The notes beneath the pieces are model-generated. The model saw only the letters and a program-made list of their open reading frames with translations, searched no databases and was not told the origin of the DNA. Below, in pieces: positions 22,600-35,390 of a stretch of DNA of 64,000 nucleotides. The DNA is from Chalara sp. BL73. Its lineage: Eukaryota; Ascomycota; Leotiomycetes; Helotiales. Where the stretch lies: assembly GCA_918026815.1 (NCBI GenBank), contig CAKJVC010000156.1:62001-126000 (forward strand), written 5' to 3'. The stretch's first letter is position 1. Each line of letters begins with the position of its first letter. The translations under genes were made by a program, and so were the position numbers.

Positions 22600-25500
22600 G
22601 AAGTTTTTTTTTTAGTTTATTTAAAAAAATTTGTATTTAAGCTTTTTACGCTTTAATTTGCAAATTAGCACTTTTTTCAGTTTTTATTTTAGCTCGTTTT
22701 CGACAATAATTAACTTAGCTTTTTTCGTAATTTGTTTTAGCAAAAAAGCATTTTTTGCTTTACGCAAACAATTAGTTAAAAACACAAAATATATTTTTAT
22801 AAAGCTCGAAAGCTTTAATCGAAAAAAATAGCTTTTTTAAGCAATAATAAACTAAAAACTTTTTATTTAAAAATCGAACTTAGTACTAAACTGTTTTCTG
22901 CGCTAGTTTTTTGCTAGTATATAAACGTAATTATTTACGCCGAAATTTATTAATCGGCAGCGTTTATTAGCGCTTTTAATGTGCATTTTTTATGTTTGTT
23001 GTAAATACTTTTTAACTTTTTTTTATATTTTGTATATTTTTTGTACGTATATTTAAACTTTTTTTCGGTTAAACTTTTTTCGCGCGTTTTTTAGTGCTTT
23101 TTTCGCAGATTTCTAGTTTTAAAACGTGTTCGGTTTATAGCTGTATTAAACTTTAAATAAAAATATTATTTTTAAACTTTTGTGCAGTAATATAAACTGC
23201 GTGTAGTTTACTATAAAAATTAGTTCCGGCTAGTCGTTTTAATAGTAATTAATAAAAAGCTTAAACTGTAAATTAATATACTAATTAACAATTTTTGTTT
23301 AGCTGTTTGTTTAAAAATAATATACTGTAAAAAGTTTTAACTTTATTTTTAAAATACGCGTAAATTCGTTTTAAAACAACGAAATAAACTAAAAGCTTTT
23401 ATTTAATACTATTGTTTAAAAAGCTTTGTAACAATAATAAATACGCTCGATATATATATAAATTATATTTTAAGCATTTATTGATTTTAAACAAAAAATC
23501 GATATTGTTTATTTGCAAAATTTATCGACTACTATAAAAAAGTTGTTGTAGCTGTTTTTTGCTGCAAAAAACGATTTATAATTTATAAACACGTATTATT
23601 ATAACTAGTCGAAAATCGAAAACGAATACAAATAACTAAACGTACAATTATATAATATTGTTGTTTTTTAGTATACTTTACAAAAGTAAACGTAGTTAAA
23701 CACATTGTTTAAAAAACTTTTTTACTAATAGTTCCGAGCGACAAAAAACTTAGTTTTAAAAATTTTTAAGTATACTGTCGACACTTAAATATAAACTTTA
23801 TTTAAAAACTGCGCGTAAAGCGTTTTTTTTATTAGTATTACAAACTTTTTTTGCTACAAAAACAATTCGTTTTTTAGTTTTTAGTTTTAAGTTTTAACAC
23901 AAATTTAAGTACGTATAAACTTTAACTTAGTGCTTTTTTTATTTATTACAAACAGCTAGTTTACTAAATCGAAATTTTTAAAAACAAAACAGTTTTTTTT
24001 TAAACGTTCGATTTAGTTTTCGAGTACAGTTATAAATAACTAAGCTAAAATACAAGTATTTACTTAGTCGAAACTTAACAGAATTTAATCGCGAATTTCT
24101 TTTTTAAAAGCGTTTTAAAAAATTACGTTTTGCTTTTTTTTTGTTAAAATATTTGCTTTTTTGTTAGCTTTTTTTAAACAGTACATAATATTAAAATAAA
24201 ATTTAAAAAATACTTCCGTTTAACGAATTTAGCGTACGTTCAACGTTTTGCTTATTATAAAATATTCGAATATTTTATAATCGATAAGCATTTAAATAAA
24301 AAATGTAGTGCTTGTTAAGTTCGTTCGCTATTATATTAACGAACATATAATAGCTAATATTTTTTTATTATACATTTAGTAGTTAAACTTTGCAAGTGCT
24401 ATAGTTTTTAAAAAGTATTTTACAAAAAACTATAAGTTTTTAAAATTTTTGCGTTATAAAAGCATTTTTATTACAATTTTATTGCTTGTGTTTGTTTTTA
24501 CTAAACTTTTAAATTTGTAGTTATAATACTACAATACAAAAACAACTATTAAAAACTTTTTAAACAACGCAAATACTTTTTAACAATTTTTATTAAACTT
24601 AAAAAAAACATTTTTTTTTGTAAACTGCATTAAAAAAAATACTAAACGTTTATAATTTTTAATAAAACGTTAATAAAAATTGCAAAACTTTAAAAATAAC
24701 TATACGCTGCGCACATTAGTTAGCTAAACTTAAAAAATAATAGCCGAAATTTTTTTAAAGTTTATTTCGATATTTTTTGTTGTAATTATAAAGTTTAAGT
24801 ATTTAGTACAAGTTATATAAAACTTTGTTTTTTAAATATTTATTTGCAAGCCGGCAGTTTGTAACTATTCGAAAACTTTGCGGATATGTTTTACGTGTTT
24901 ACGCTTACTGTTAAAAAAAATTAAAATATCGTTTAAATAAATTATACAAAAGTTATTTAAATAGTTAAAAAGCACGCTATTTATATATTTTTAGTATATA
25001 GCTAAACTGTTCGTTAAATTAAAAAAAAGTATTTTGCACTTGTAAAAATTATAACGTATATAAAACGTTATAAGTTTTTTTAAGTTAAAATTTATACGTA
25101 TACAATAAAACGTTTAGCGAATATTAAGCTTAGTATAAATTTTAGTTTTTGCTAAACGTATTAACGTTTTGTCGATTAAAAAAAACAAGTATTAATTTTT
25201 TCGAGTAATCGAGTTAAATTTACAGTAATTAATACAAAAGCAAAAACTTTTATTTTTTTTTTTAACAAAAAAAACCAAAAACGCAAAAAAAGCTTAGTTT
25301 TCGACAATAAAACTTTTATTTAAATTTTCGAGCAAATACTTTTTAACAGCGAAAAACTTTTTTGTAGTTATTTTGTAAAAAAAGCTGTAACTTAAAAAAT
25401 TTAATTTTGTAAGTTCGATTTTGTAGTTTATTTTAAAACGCAACAAAAACAACTTGTCGAAAGCTTTTTTCAAAAATACACTAAAACAATTTTAATAAAA

Positions 25501-26200
25501 CTTAAAAACTTTAGCTTAAACTAAAGCGTTGTTTTTACTGTAGTTTAATTTTGCTATTAATAAGTAAATTTTACTTAATAAGTTAAAAAGCTTGCAAGTT
25601 ATAATTTTCCGCTTTTTTAAAATTTAATCGATTTTATACAAACTTGTTACAAACACTAAATTGCTTTTTCGACGCGTATAAAGCGTAAACGCGAATACGC
25701 TAATAAACGCTATATTTACGTTTAGCAAACTTTTGTCGACAGTTGCTTTTGCCGAAATAACGAGCTTAATGCTGTTTTGTTCCGAAAACAGAAATAGCTG
25801 TTAAAGCTTAGTTAATACTAAAAAAACGATTAGTAGTTCGAGCGTTTCGCGTTGAAAAATTAAAAGTGTTTAAGCTTTGTTAGTATTACTAAAAAGCGTG
25901 CAAGCTTCGTGCTAAAAAGTAAAAAGCTTTTTTAGTACTAGCTTTAAAAGTTTGTCGAACTGAATTAGTTTTATTAAAATCGAAAAAACGATTAAAAATT
26001 TTTGTATACAGCGTTGTAAAGTTTTGCGCTTAGTAATAGTTTGCTTTACGTTGCGGTTGTTTGCATTTTTTATGCGCTTTCGTCGAACGTTTAAAAAGCG
26101 AGCGAAAATTAAGTAACGAAAATTAGTTTGTCGAAAAATTCTGTAAAAAGCAAATAGTCCGGCTATTTAATAATTTTATTTTTAACATTTAACTAAACGT
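22600..26200 (-). pseudogene. Element A pol relic (reverse transcriptase to integrase)
   Basis: On the minus strand the translation around 25150-24850 reads as a Ty3 reverse transcriptase: an FFNLTNS...Y segment, then YINSVLFNYLNNFCIIYLNDILIFF, then KHVKHIRKVFE. The catalytic YxDD box appears as YLND (24928-24939), its first Asp changed to Asn, a G-to-A change on the coding strand. Many TAA/TAG codons interrupt it. RNase H and integrase should lie leftwards to about 22.6 kb; I could not place their motifs with certainty. Confidence 0.6.
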
Positions 26201-26768
26201 TTTGTTGTTTTAATTATTTACGTTTAATAATTACGTTGTAAAAACTTAAATTAGCAATAAAAAACAGCTGTTTCGAAAAACGTTTTTTGTCGACAGCAAA
26301 AAAAAGTAATATAACATCGGTAATAAGCTTCGCGCGCTTGCTGTTGAAGCTTTTTATTTTAATAAAAAAAAAAAGTTAAAAACGTCGAGTTTTGTACTTA
26401 GCAATTAGTTGCTCGGCTAGCAAACTATAAATCAAAAAAAAAGCGTTTGCTTTAGTGTCGATAAAGCTCGAAATGCTGTAACAATATCCATTTTTTATTA
26501 AACTACAAAAAATTGTAAAAACATTTCCGCTTATAAAGCAACGTAAATCGAAAATAATATAATTTCTATTTTTTTTTCTAGTACGCCTTAAAAAAAAAAC
26601 TTTTTTTAAAGTTTTTTTTTTCGACTTTTTTTAAAGTTTTTTTTTTTCGACTTTTTCTTTTTTTTTTAAGCTTGAACTAAGCGACTTTAGTTTTGCAAAG
26701 TTTTTTGCCAAGCTTAAAAAGCTTAGCTTTAGGAGCTTTAGCACTGTGTTTAGCTTGCGCGGCAAAAA

Positions 26769-26810
26769 ACAGCCTGTAACGTAATAGCCTGATTCTCCGC
26801 AGTTGTAGCA
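26769..26810 (-). pseudogene. Element A gag zinc knuckle
   Basis: The minus strand encodes CYNCGESGYYVTGC, the retroviral-type CX2CX4HX4C knuckle of a gypsy gag, with the His replaced by Tyr. This fits a C-to-T change in a CAC/CAT codon, as RIP makes. The gag frame is cut a few bases upstream by the insertion of element B at 26866. Confidence 0.65.
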
Positions 26811-26866
26811 TATATTTGCAGCTACTATTTTTAAAGTTAACGAGCGTTTTTTGTTTAAAAAAGCCG

Positions 26867-27323
26867 TGTCACGAACCGAATTCTGGGACCTGCTGAGGCC
26901 CCAGGAGAGGAGCCCCAGGACGCTCTGGCGTCCCAGGACCAGTAAGGATCCTAAAGATGTGAGTCTCAGGACCAGCCAGTGTCCTGGGACTTTAAGTAAG
27001 TAAAAAAACAAACAGCTTATTAACTTCTGGAAAACTGCGACTGTGTCACGTAATAAAGTCCAGAAAAGTTTTTAAAGTTTATATAAACTTTAAAAACTCC
27101 AGAAAACTTTAGTTTAATTATAATATATAAGTAATTATAATTTTGTAGTTTAAAAGTTTCGTGTTTAACTTTTATTATAGTTTAGCAATATAGTTTATTT
27201 TGTTATATTCGTAACGTTTTACTTTTTAGTAAAAAACAGTGTTTAGTTTATTTTATACTTACTATACTAACTAACGAACTTTAAATTTAACTATTTAAAC
27301 TTAAAGTTATTTCGTATATTACA
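26867..27323 (+). repeat. LTR-B, 5' copy
   Basis: 457 bp, the same length as the 3' copy at 33434-33890. The outer ~170 bp are GC-rich and apparently unmutated; the inner half is strongly AT-shifted relative to the same positions in the other copy. Confidence 0.88.
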
Positions 27324-29958
27324 CTTTAAACACCGGTTTTAAAATAACTAAACAATATAGCATTTAATACCGAAAGCTTTTTTGCTAGCACAGTTAAATA
27401 AAAAGCAAAAAAAAAAATAGTTACTTTTAATATTTTCGCAATAAACAAAAATAAAAACATTAAGCTTTTCGACATTAAACTTATTAAAGTTAAAATTTCA
27501 GAACTTTTTAAAATTTTTATGCCGAATAAATACTATAAAAATCGAAAAAAGCTCGAAATTTTTTTTTGCAAATAAAAATCTACTAAAAATTCAACAATAA
27601 CAAGTTTTTCAACAAAAAAACTTACTGTTTGTTCGTTGCTTTTTATTTTAAAAAAAACGCGGCCAAATAAATAATACTATTTTTGAAAAACTATTTTTAA
27701 CACAACGAAAATATAAACAAATGTATAACAGCTACTAAACTAGCACTAAAAAAATAGTCCGGATTTAAAAAAGCAATTAAAACTGTATTCGGAAATATAA
27801 ATAAAAAAAAAACTGTTAAAAAACACTTGTATAATTTACAATAAACAAAAACAACTATCGTTTATATTACGAAATTTAAAAAACACGTTACTTAAACCGG
27901 CTAAAACATTTAAGCTTTAATTAGTTACTATATAAAAAAACTTAAAATTTATGTTTAAGCCGAACTTGCTTAAATAAATAATTTTACAAATATAAAATTT
28001 TTAATCGAAATGTTTGTACTAATAAACAACAAAATTAGTAACTTTTACAAAAACTAAAAATTTATAAAAAAACGCCGGTATTATAAAAACAAAAAAAAAA
28101 AGCGTAATTTAAAAAAAAAGCTAAACTGTTAGCTAAAGTTTATAAAGTTAAACACTACGAAAAAAAAAAAGTTTATATTTAAAAAAAAAATGCAATATAA
28201 AAAAAAAAACAAACTGTATTACACTTGTAGCAAAAAAAAGTATATAGCTTTGTTTTATAAAAAAAACAGCAGCAAAAAACAAGCTAATACTACTTAAATT
28301 AAAAAAACTTGTGTAAAAAAACGTGTAAAAAAATATAAAGCACAAAAATTTTTTTACAGGTTTTTTAAAAAAAAACTCGAAAACATAAAAATAGTTGTTA
28401 CAAAACCGATCTATGTTAAAAGTTATTGAGTAGATACGCGAGCACGCCAAAGATAGCCAAAGAGTTGATATTTATAAGAACAGCTTAATTGTAGATTACT
28501 TGTTTTCCAAGCGTGTATACATACAATAATATCACTTCGCTATTTGGGACTGTCAACAATCAATTAGCTGTTCGCTGCACTACTAAGTACTTTCCGTGAT
28601 AATAGTAATACAACTTTCGAAGCTCGGCTTTTTTGCTTTTAAAACTATAAACTTAGCGCTAGCACTAAAACTACACTCGGAAATTAGCAAAAAATAAAAA
28701 TTAGCTTTATTCGAAAAAAAAGCTAAAGCATAGTTTTTTTTAATAAATATAAAAAAGCAAAACTATTAAAAAAAACTGCAAAAAAAAAACATAAACGCTA
28801 AACTTTTCGATATAAAAACCGAAGTTATATACGAAAACGAACGTCGCGTAGCGTTTAAGTTAACAAACGGAAAAACTATCGAAAAATACGCAGCTCGAAA
28901 AAAACTTTTAAAGTTAAAACAGCACTTAAAAAAAAGTAACACTTAAAAAATAATAGTTAAACAAAAAAAACGCTGTTTTTAATGTAAAATAACTAAAAAC
29001 TTTAATTACAAAATATTTGCGAAAAACAAAAAACGAAAACTTAGTTATTTAGAAAAAAACAAGCTTTACAAACTAAAAAAAAAAAATTCCGATTACAAAA
29101 TATAGCTAAACGTTATATATAGTAACGTTATTCGAAAACAAAAACCGAAACAAGCAGTAATTACGTTAAAACTGTACTAGTTTAAAAAAAAAGTAAAGCT
29201 TAAAAGCAAAAACATTAAAGTTATAATTAATACTAAAACAATAAACACGTACATTAATACGAAGTATGTTTAAAAAAAAGCTATTAAAACTACATACAAA
29301 AAAAAACTGTACTAAATAACAGCAATAAATAAAAAAAACGTCGGCACAAATAAATAAATCAAAAAAAAAACTTTGCTTATAAAAATAATTATACTAAAAA
29401 AACACACCGAAAAAATAATATTAAACGTTATGCTAATCGAAAAACATAACGTTATTTTCGAAACTTTTTAAGTTAAAAAATACAATTTAAATATAAACTA
29501 AACAAACGACAGTATTTAGTTTAACAAATGTACTTGTACAAAAAGTAACTCGCAAAACAAGTATAGCGAAAAAAAAGCTAGCGCCGTTTTTTTTAAGCTA
29601 AAATTTCGAAAACTTAAAAGTTCGATATAGCGAAACACAAAAAATGTATTCAACTAAATATTTGTATTATATAAAGAATTTTTACGGCTGTTTAAAAACT
29701 TATAAAACATACGTGCTTTACTAAAACATTAGCTATAAAATCACGAAATTAATTTAAAAAAAAAAAAAAAAGCCGCTTTTTGAAAAACTAAAGCTTTATA
29801 ATCTACAAACTTTGAAAACGCTTAAAAAATATATAAAAAAATCAGCGAAAAAAAAATAAATTAAAAAGTTCAAATCGCTAGCAGTATCGAATATACTACT
29901 AGCACGCAAAAAAAAAAAAAACAAAAAAAACTTTAAAAAAAAACTTTGCGTGGACTAT

Positions 29959-30131
29959 TGTCACGGCACGCGCTGTAAATCTACAGATACAAAAGGCAAC
30001 AGTAGTGCAATACAAGAATCTATAGCTGAGGAAAAAAAAGGGAGCTCGAGGAGAGCAAGCTATATATACACGAAGGAGCCCTAGTAGCTCGGCAGCAGGG
30101 CACGTGCCCGACCAGGGTCGGTACCGTGACA
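29959..30131 (+). repeat. Solo LTR of the A family nested in element B
   Basis: It runs from TGTCACGGCACGCGC to TACCGTGACA, 173 bp. It is flanked on both sides by ACTAT (29954-29958 and 30132-30136), a perfect 5-bp TSD. Its right third differs from the other A LTRs and contains the palindrome GGGCACGTGCCC, so it is a separate subfamily. Confidence 0.82.
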
Positions 30132-30139
30132 ACTATCGT

Positions 30140-32651
30140 AGCTTAAACAACGTTACAATAAAGAATATATACCTCGTGCTTAATAGCCAGTATTTGCGGA
30201 ACAGTTTGATTAAAGCAAAAATATTTACTAAGCTTAATTAGAAAAGCTCGTTCGCTTTAATACGAATTAAAAAAAGCTATAAGTAGAAAACGGCTTTTAT
30301 ACTACTTTCGAAACTATAAAAATACACAGTTATGCTTTTCGGCTTAACTAACGCTTTAGCTATATACTAAAAACAAAACGAAAATATACTAAAAAATTTT
30401 TGTAAAAAACCGTTGTATACTATTTCGACGATATTTTGATTTTTTCGGAAAAGCCGAAAAAGCACGAAAAGTATATAAAGCAAATTATAAAAAAATTTAC
30501 TTAAATAAATTTTTGTTTAAAACTATTAAAATGCAAGTTTAGCATTACTAAAATAAAATTTTTAAAATACATTGTCGAAATAAAATATTTTGCGATCAAT
30601 TTTATTAAAATCAAAAAATATTTAAAAATAAAAGTTACTACGTAGTATTAAAAACGTACAGTTATTTTTAGAATTTGCTAATTTTTGCCGACAGTTTATT
30701 AAAAAATACTTAAAACTTGTACACTTTTTAACACAACTAACTAAAAAAAACACACTTTTTAAGTAAAGAATAAACTAAAAAACAGCTTTTAAAAAAATCA
30801 AAAATAAGTTCGCTAAAAAACTTATTTTTAAACACTACAACAGCGAAAAAGCGAATATAGTAAAAACCGACGCTTTTAATACTACAATAAAAGCTATATA
30901 TTTTTAAAAAAATAACGACAGCAAGCTACATTTCGTCGCTTACTTTTTAAAAACTATATTATTAGCAGAATAAAATTACAATATATACAAAAAAAAACTA
31001 TTTGCAATTGTAAAAACATTTAAACACTAACGTATTTACTTACAAAAAACTAAGTTCTCGGTTACTATTTATACCGACTATATAAACTTTCGAATTTTTA
31101 CTATTACTAAAATTTTAAAAAACAAAAAGTTAGCTAAATAAATAAAAAAACTAACCGAATTCGACTTAATTATTAAATATGTCAACAAAATAAACAACGC
31201 AAAAGCCGACGCGTTTAGTAAAAAACTAAAATACAAAAATTTTAAAGTATACAAAAAAACAGTTTTGTTTTAAATGTTTAAAAACGAAAACTTTGTTTTT
31301 AATATTAAAAAAATTGCAGCTACTATAAAACACGACTTTAGCGAACTATAGCTAGTACGTTTCAAAAATAGTACAAATTTTTTTTTTAGCGCGCAGCGTA
31401 TACTAAAATTTATTTTATAAAAAAACAAAAAAAACAACGAAATTCTACAACAAAAAAATACAAAAAAATTGTATATACTAAAAAAAATCAAAAAAAGTTT
31501 TGTTAAAAAACAACACGGCTTTTTTGTATACGAATACTAAAAAATCAAAAAAACTTATAAAAAAATTGCAAAAACTTTTTAGTGTTTAAAACTAAAAACT
31601 ATAGTAAAAACAGTAGTTAACAGTTGTAATACTTGTATTAAAAACAAAGTTTTACGCCGAGTTTTTTATAAATAAATGCAAACAACTCTAATACTATTTA
31701 TACTATAAAAATCGATATTTTAAAACTTTATTGTTAAATTTTCGAAATTTAAAAATTTAGTAATAAAAGTAAAATACAATTTTATTTTAATTATAATAAA
31801 AAAACTAACGAAATACGTAATATTTGTTTTATATTGCAAATTAAATATAACAAAAAATTTCGTATACACTTTTTTTTAAAAAAGTAATTGTTTTATATAA
31901 ATTACTAAAAAAAATTATATCGAACAAAAACAAGTTTTTTATATTTAAGTTTTAAACAAACTTTATAACGCAGTTAAGCGCTAAAAAAAAACTGTTTACA
32001 TTTTTTTATTTACAAACGAATAGTTAAACGAAAAAAATAAACTAAATAGTAAAAGCATATTTACAATACTATATTAACTACAAATAAAACAACTAAATAC
32101 AACTGTTGCTATTTGCGCAATTTGTATATAATAGCTTAGTTACAAAAACGACCGCGGTTTTACTATTTTTTGTTAACTATAATTATAAGCTAGTAGTATA
32201 CAAAAAGCCGAAAATTACAAACATTAACAATAAGTATATTTGTATTAAAGTTTAAAATATTAAAAAACTATATAAAAAACTAGCAAAAAACTTGCAGTTT
32301 ATAGCAAAAAAAAACGTAGTTAAAAGTTTATTTTTTTAAAAAAAAAAAAAAGTTTATTTGCTTAAAAAAAACATTAATACTAAAAAACTAAATAACAAAC
32401 TGAATTACAAAAAATTAAAACTATACAAAATTAAAAAAGTCAAAAAACTTTTAAACTACAAATTAAATTTGTTTAAAAACATAAATATTTATTTAGTATT
32501 TTACGTATTTTTGTTTAAAAAAGTACTATTAAACGCTTTACTAGTACTAAAAACCGAAATTTTTTTAGTTAATTTAAACGCCGAATACGAAATAAAACAA
32601 ATTTTAAATTACAAATACGTTAAAACACAAATTAAGTATTTCGTTAAATAA
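30140..32651 (+). pseudogene. Element B pol relic: reverse transcriptase, RNase H, integrase, chromodomain
   Basis: Disjoint frames give a readable Ty3 pol. The YFDDILIFS catalytic box at 30421-30447 keeps both aspartates. RNase H follows (KTDAFNTTIKAIYF, then LHFVAYFLK...YNIYKKKLFAIVKTFKH), and HFH-type integrase pieces with a C-N-T-C pair lie near 31620-31640. From 32358 a 97-codon frame is open and ends with NAEYEIKQILNYKYV...QIKYFVK, the pattern of the C-terminal chromodomain that marks chromoviruses. Stop codons elsewhere rule out a working polyprotein. Confidence 0.75.
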
Positions 32652-33095
32652 AAAAACTACTTATATTTAAAAAACACATAAAAACTTAAAAGCAATTTTA
32701 ATTGTTTTGAATTGTTAGCAAAGTTTTATTAATAAAATTTTAATTTGTTTAAAAAAAATTTAAAAAACTAAAAAACTTCGCTAAAAAACCGTTATAAAAT
32801 TCGCTAGCAATAAAAACGACGTTAATAGCAGCGGCCTGCTTTTGCGCTTTGTTTTTTTTTGTTTTAACTTTTTTTTTTTTTTTTTTTCAGCAGTATTCAA
32901 CTTTTTTAAATAACGAAAACTACAATAAGTTATTTTTTTTCGACAGTTTTTAATAAAAGCTTTTTGTTTTTTAAAACGAGCTATTTTAGTTATAGCTTTT
33001 TAGACTTAAGCCGAAGTTTTTTTTTTTTTATTGTTTAGCTTTTCTAGTTAACGATCGAAAAACATTTAATTAACTAAACGCGAAATTTCGGAATT

Positions 33096-33299
33096 TTAGC
33101 GTTTAAACAAAAAAACGTTTGTATTGCAAAAACATTTCGTTCGTATACATTTTAAACACTTCGTCGAACGCTTTTTTTTTAAGTTAGCAATACATTTTAA
33201 ACTTTTTTTTTTACACCGAGTACATAAAAACATTTTTTCGCCGACAAATTTAATAAAATCAGTTAATTCGAATTTTTTACAAATTTTTTTTTTAAACAA
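33096..33299 (-). pseudogene. Antisense Cys-cluster ORF at the 3' end of element B
   Basis: A 67-codon frame runs opposite to the element between the chromodomain and the 3' LTR. It encodes FLCTRCKKKSLKCI... then KCLKCIRTKCFCN: paired CxxC motifs about 20 residues apart. Similar small two-CxxC proteins are common in Pezizomycotina repeats as I recall them. It could be a real accessory antisense gene of the element or a chance remnant; no start or promoter can be shown. Confidence 0.4.
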
Positions 33300-33433
33300 A
33301 CTTTTATTACGATTTTTGATTCTGTTTGTGCGCTGAAGTAATATAGTAAAAAAAAAAAAAAGCTATATTTTTTGCGCGAGATTTTTTTACTTGTATTTAA
33401 GCGTAAAAGTACGCTAAAACGGAAAAAAAATAG

Positions 33434-33890
33434 TGTCACGAACCGAATTTTAAAATTTGCTAAAGTTTTAAAAAAAAAGCCTTAAAACGCTTTAGCGTTC
33501 TAAGACTAGTAAAAATTTTAAAAATGTAAGTTTTAAGACTAGCTAGTGTTTTAAAACTTTAAGTAAGTAAAAAAGCAAACAGTTTATTAACTTTTAGAAA
33601 ACTGCGACCGTGTTACGTAATAAAGTCCAAAAAAGTTTTAAAAGTTTATATAAACTTTAAAAACTCCAGAAAACTCTAGCTTAGCTATAATATATAAGTA
33701 ATTATAGTTTTGTAGTTTAGAAGCTTTGTGTTTAATTTTTATTATAGTTTAGCAATATAGTTTATTTTGTTATACTCGTAACGTTTTACTTCCTAGTAAA
33801 AAGCAGTGTTCAGTCTATCTCATACTTACCATACCAACCAACGAGCCCCAAGCCCAGCTACCTAGGCCCAAGGCTACCCCGTACGTTACA
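33434..33890 (+). repeat. LTR-B, 3' copy
   Basis: 457 bp. Its left half is AT-degraded compared with the 5' copy, and its right ~120 bp are GC-normal (ACGAGCCCCAAGCCCAGC near 33841). This mirrors the gradient in the 5' copy. Confidence 0.88.
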
Positions 33891-35216
33891 AGCCGAGCTT
33901 TAACAAACTAGAAATAAAGTAGCGGCAGTTAAACTTTTGCTCGGCTTTTAGCTTTTCCGGGATGTACTAACAATAGCCTGAATAAAAAATTGCCGAAATA
34001 AAAATTGCTAAAAAAAAAATTGTCGAGTTTAGCGAGTACAAATTCGCTGCTTAACTGTTACCGAGTTTTAGTACACGCTGTAAACTAAGCTACAAAAACT
34101 AACAAAAATAAGTTTTGTTAATCAACGAATAAAAGCTAGTTGTAATTGAAAGTTCGGCTTTAGTTTCTGGAACATGTTTTTTTGCTGCTTCGAAACTAAA
34201 ATGTTAGCTTTATTTGCACAAAAAAAAAACCTGTACTTAAATTTAGCAAAACTTTTTAAATTTGTTATATAAAGCTTGTAGTATTTTTTTTGCTGCTCGA
34301 TTTGTTCGTTAGCGTCGACTATACTTATAATAAGCGTTTCGAGCATTTTATTTATAATTATATAAAGTATAAGTAACAAATAGCTTATTTTGTTTACTAA
34401 AAAGCTTTAAACTAAGCTTGTTGTTTCTCGAAATAAGTAATTTATTTTGTTTTGCTTAGTTTCGTACATTTTTAAATAACGCCGAAAAAAGCCGAATAGC
34501 TAAATTTCTTAACTTTTGTAAATAAAATTTATTTCGTTGTCGAGCTTTTAAATATTTTTAATACAAACAAAAGTAAAAAAATAAACGAAACGTAACGTTT
34601 CTACCGTTATTTTTTGCTTTACTGTACAAAAAAAAGTATTCGAGCTTAAAAACTAAATAAAAAGTAATTCCGAATTAAACTTGTTTTTTGTTGCTAACTG
34701 CTTTTTTAAGTCGACAAACTGTGCAGCTTGTAGTCGAACTTGCTTTTTGCTAGTAGCTAGCTTTTTTTGTATTTGCTGTAAAATAGCTTATATTGCTATT
34801 ATAGCAAAGTTCTCAAAAATTAATAGTCTTGTTTCGTCGTTTTAAAAAAAGCCGAAATTTTAAGCGTGTAGTGCTTTCGAAATAGTTGCGGCTGTTTTGC
34901 TTTTAGCACCGCGTTTTGTGCTAGTAGCGTTAGCTATTATTGTGCTTGTAACTAAATAACAAAATAAATAAAGTAACAAAATAAATAAATCAAAAAATAA
35001 ATATAATATCGAAAACTTTTTAATTGCGCGAAGCGTAAACTAACGAGCCGCGACTTTTTTTTAAAAAAAAGAAATAAGCGAGCGCTGCTATAAGTCGTCG
35101 AAAGCTTTTCGAGCTTTCGGTACAATATTTTAACTTTTGTAAAAAATAAATATTCGAGCTTTTTTAGAAAAATATTAAGCCTTTTTAGGCTGTTGATTAA
35201 AAAAAGCTATAAATAA
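33891..35216 (-). pseudogene. Element A gag relic (part upstream of the element B insertion)
   Basis: This is the continuation of element A on the right of B. It is AT-rich but less extreme than the neighbouring DNA. The longest minus frame (34379-34122, 85 codons) is a helical Gln/Lys-rich segment compatible with gag, without a diagnostic motif. Confidence 0.45.
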
Positions 35217-35390
35217 TGTCACGGCACGCGCTGTGGATTTACAGATACAAAAAGCAACAGTGGTGCAATACGAGAATCTATAGCTAAAAAAGGAAAAAGA
35301 AGCTCGAGGAGAGCAGGCTATATATACACGAGGAGCTCGGGGAGCTCGCCTAATATGGATCACGTGTGCTTGGGAGCACGCGATGTGACA
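35217..35390 (-). repeat. LTR-A, right copy (5' LTR)
   Basis: 174 bp, TGTCACGGCACGCGC to CGATGTGACA. It is better preserved than the left copy; its outer (right) side looks unmutated. Confidence 0.82.

Larger units (their letters stand above)
26867..33890 (+). mobile_element. Element B: Ty3/gypsy chromovirus inserted in element A
   Basis: Two 457-bp LTRs, TGTCACGAACCG...CGT(A/T)TTACA type, lie at 26867-27323 and 33434-33890. The 5-bp flanks are AGCCG on both sides (26862-26866 and 33891-33895), a perfect TSD. Order on the plus strand: gag region (27.4-29.9 kb), reverse transcriptase with YFDDILIFS at about 30421, RNase H with KTDAFNTTIKAIYF near 30866, integrase, and a chromodomain-like end at 32583-32651. 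Stops and A/T bias show RIP. A solo LTR-A is inserted at 29959. Confidence 0.88.
22219..35390 (-). mobile_element. Element A: minus-strand Ty3/gypsy retrotransposon, RIP-degraded, split by element B
   Basis: Terminal repeats of 174 bp lie at 22219-22392 and 35217-35390. On the minus strand the internal end just before the left LTR is purine-rich (GGAAAAAAAAGTAA), as expected for a polypurine tract before a 3' LTR; element D has the same sequence before its 3' LTR. The minus strand encodes a gag zinc knuckle (26769-26810) and a reverse transcriptase around 24850-25170, so 5' is at the right. Element B sits inside, splitting the gag region into 26.6-26.87 kb and 33.89-35.2 kb. All frames are full of TAA/TAG stops. 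The 5-bp flanks (ATTTT left, ATAAC right) do not match, so no TSD is visible. Confidence 0.75.

Noticed and set aside
26631..27011. 126-codon minus ORF including the zinc knuckle
   Set aside because: It is a chimera: its first half is antisense LTR-B and only the second half is gag of element A. I kept the knuckle and rejected the ORF as a gene.
28148..28450. 100-codon Phe/Lys-rich minus ORF in element B
   Set aside because: It is low-complexity translation of A-rich RIP-affected DNA, antisense to gag.
35217..35390. TGTCACGG...GTGACA 174-bp repeats as a stand-alone MITE or TRIM
   Set aside because: The copies at 22219 and 35217 bound an internal region with gag and pol in matching orientation, and a polypurine tract adjoins one of them, so they are LTRs.
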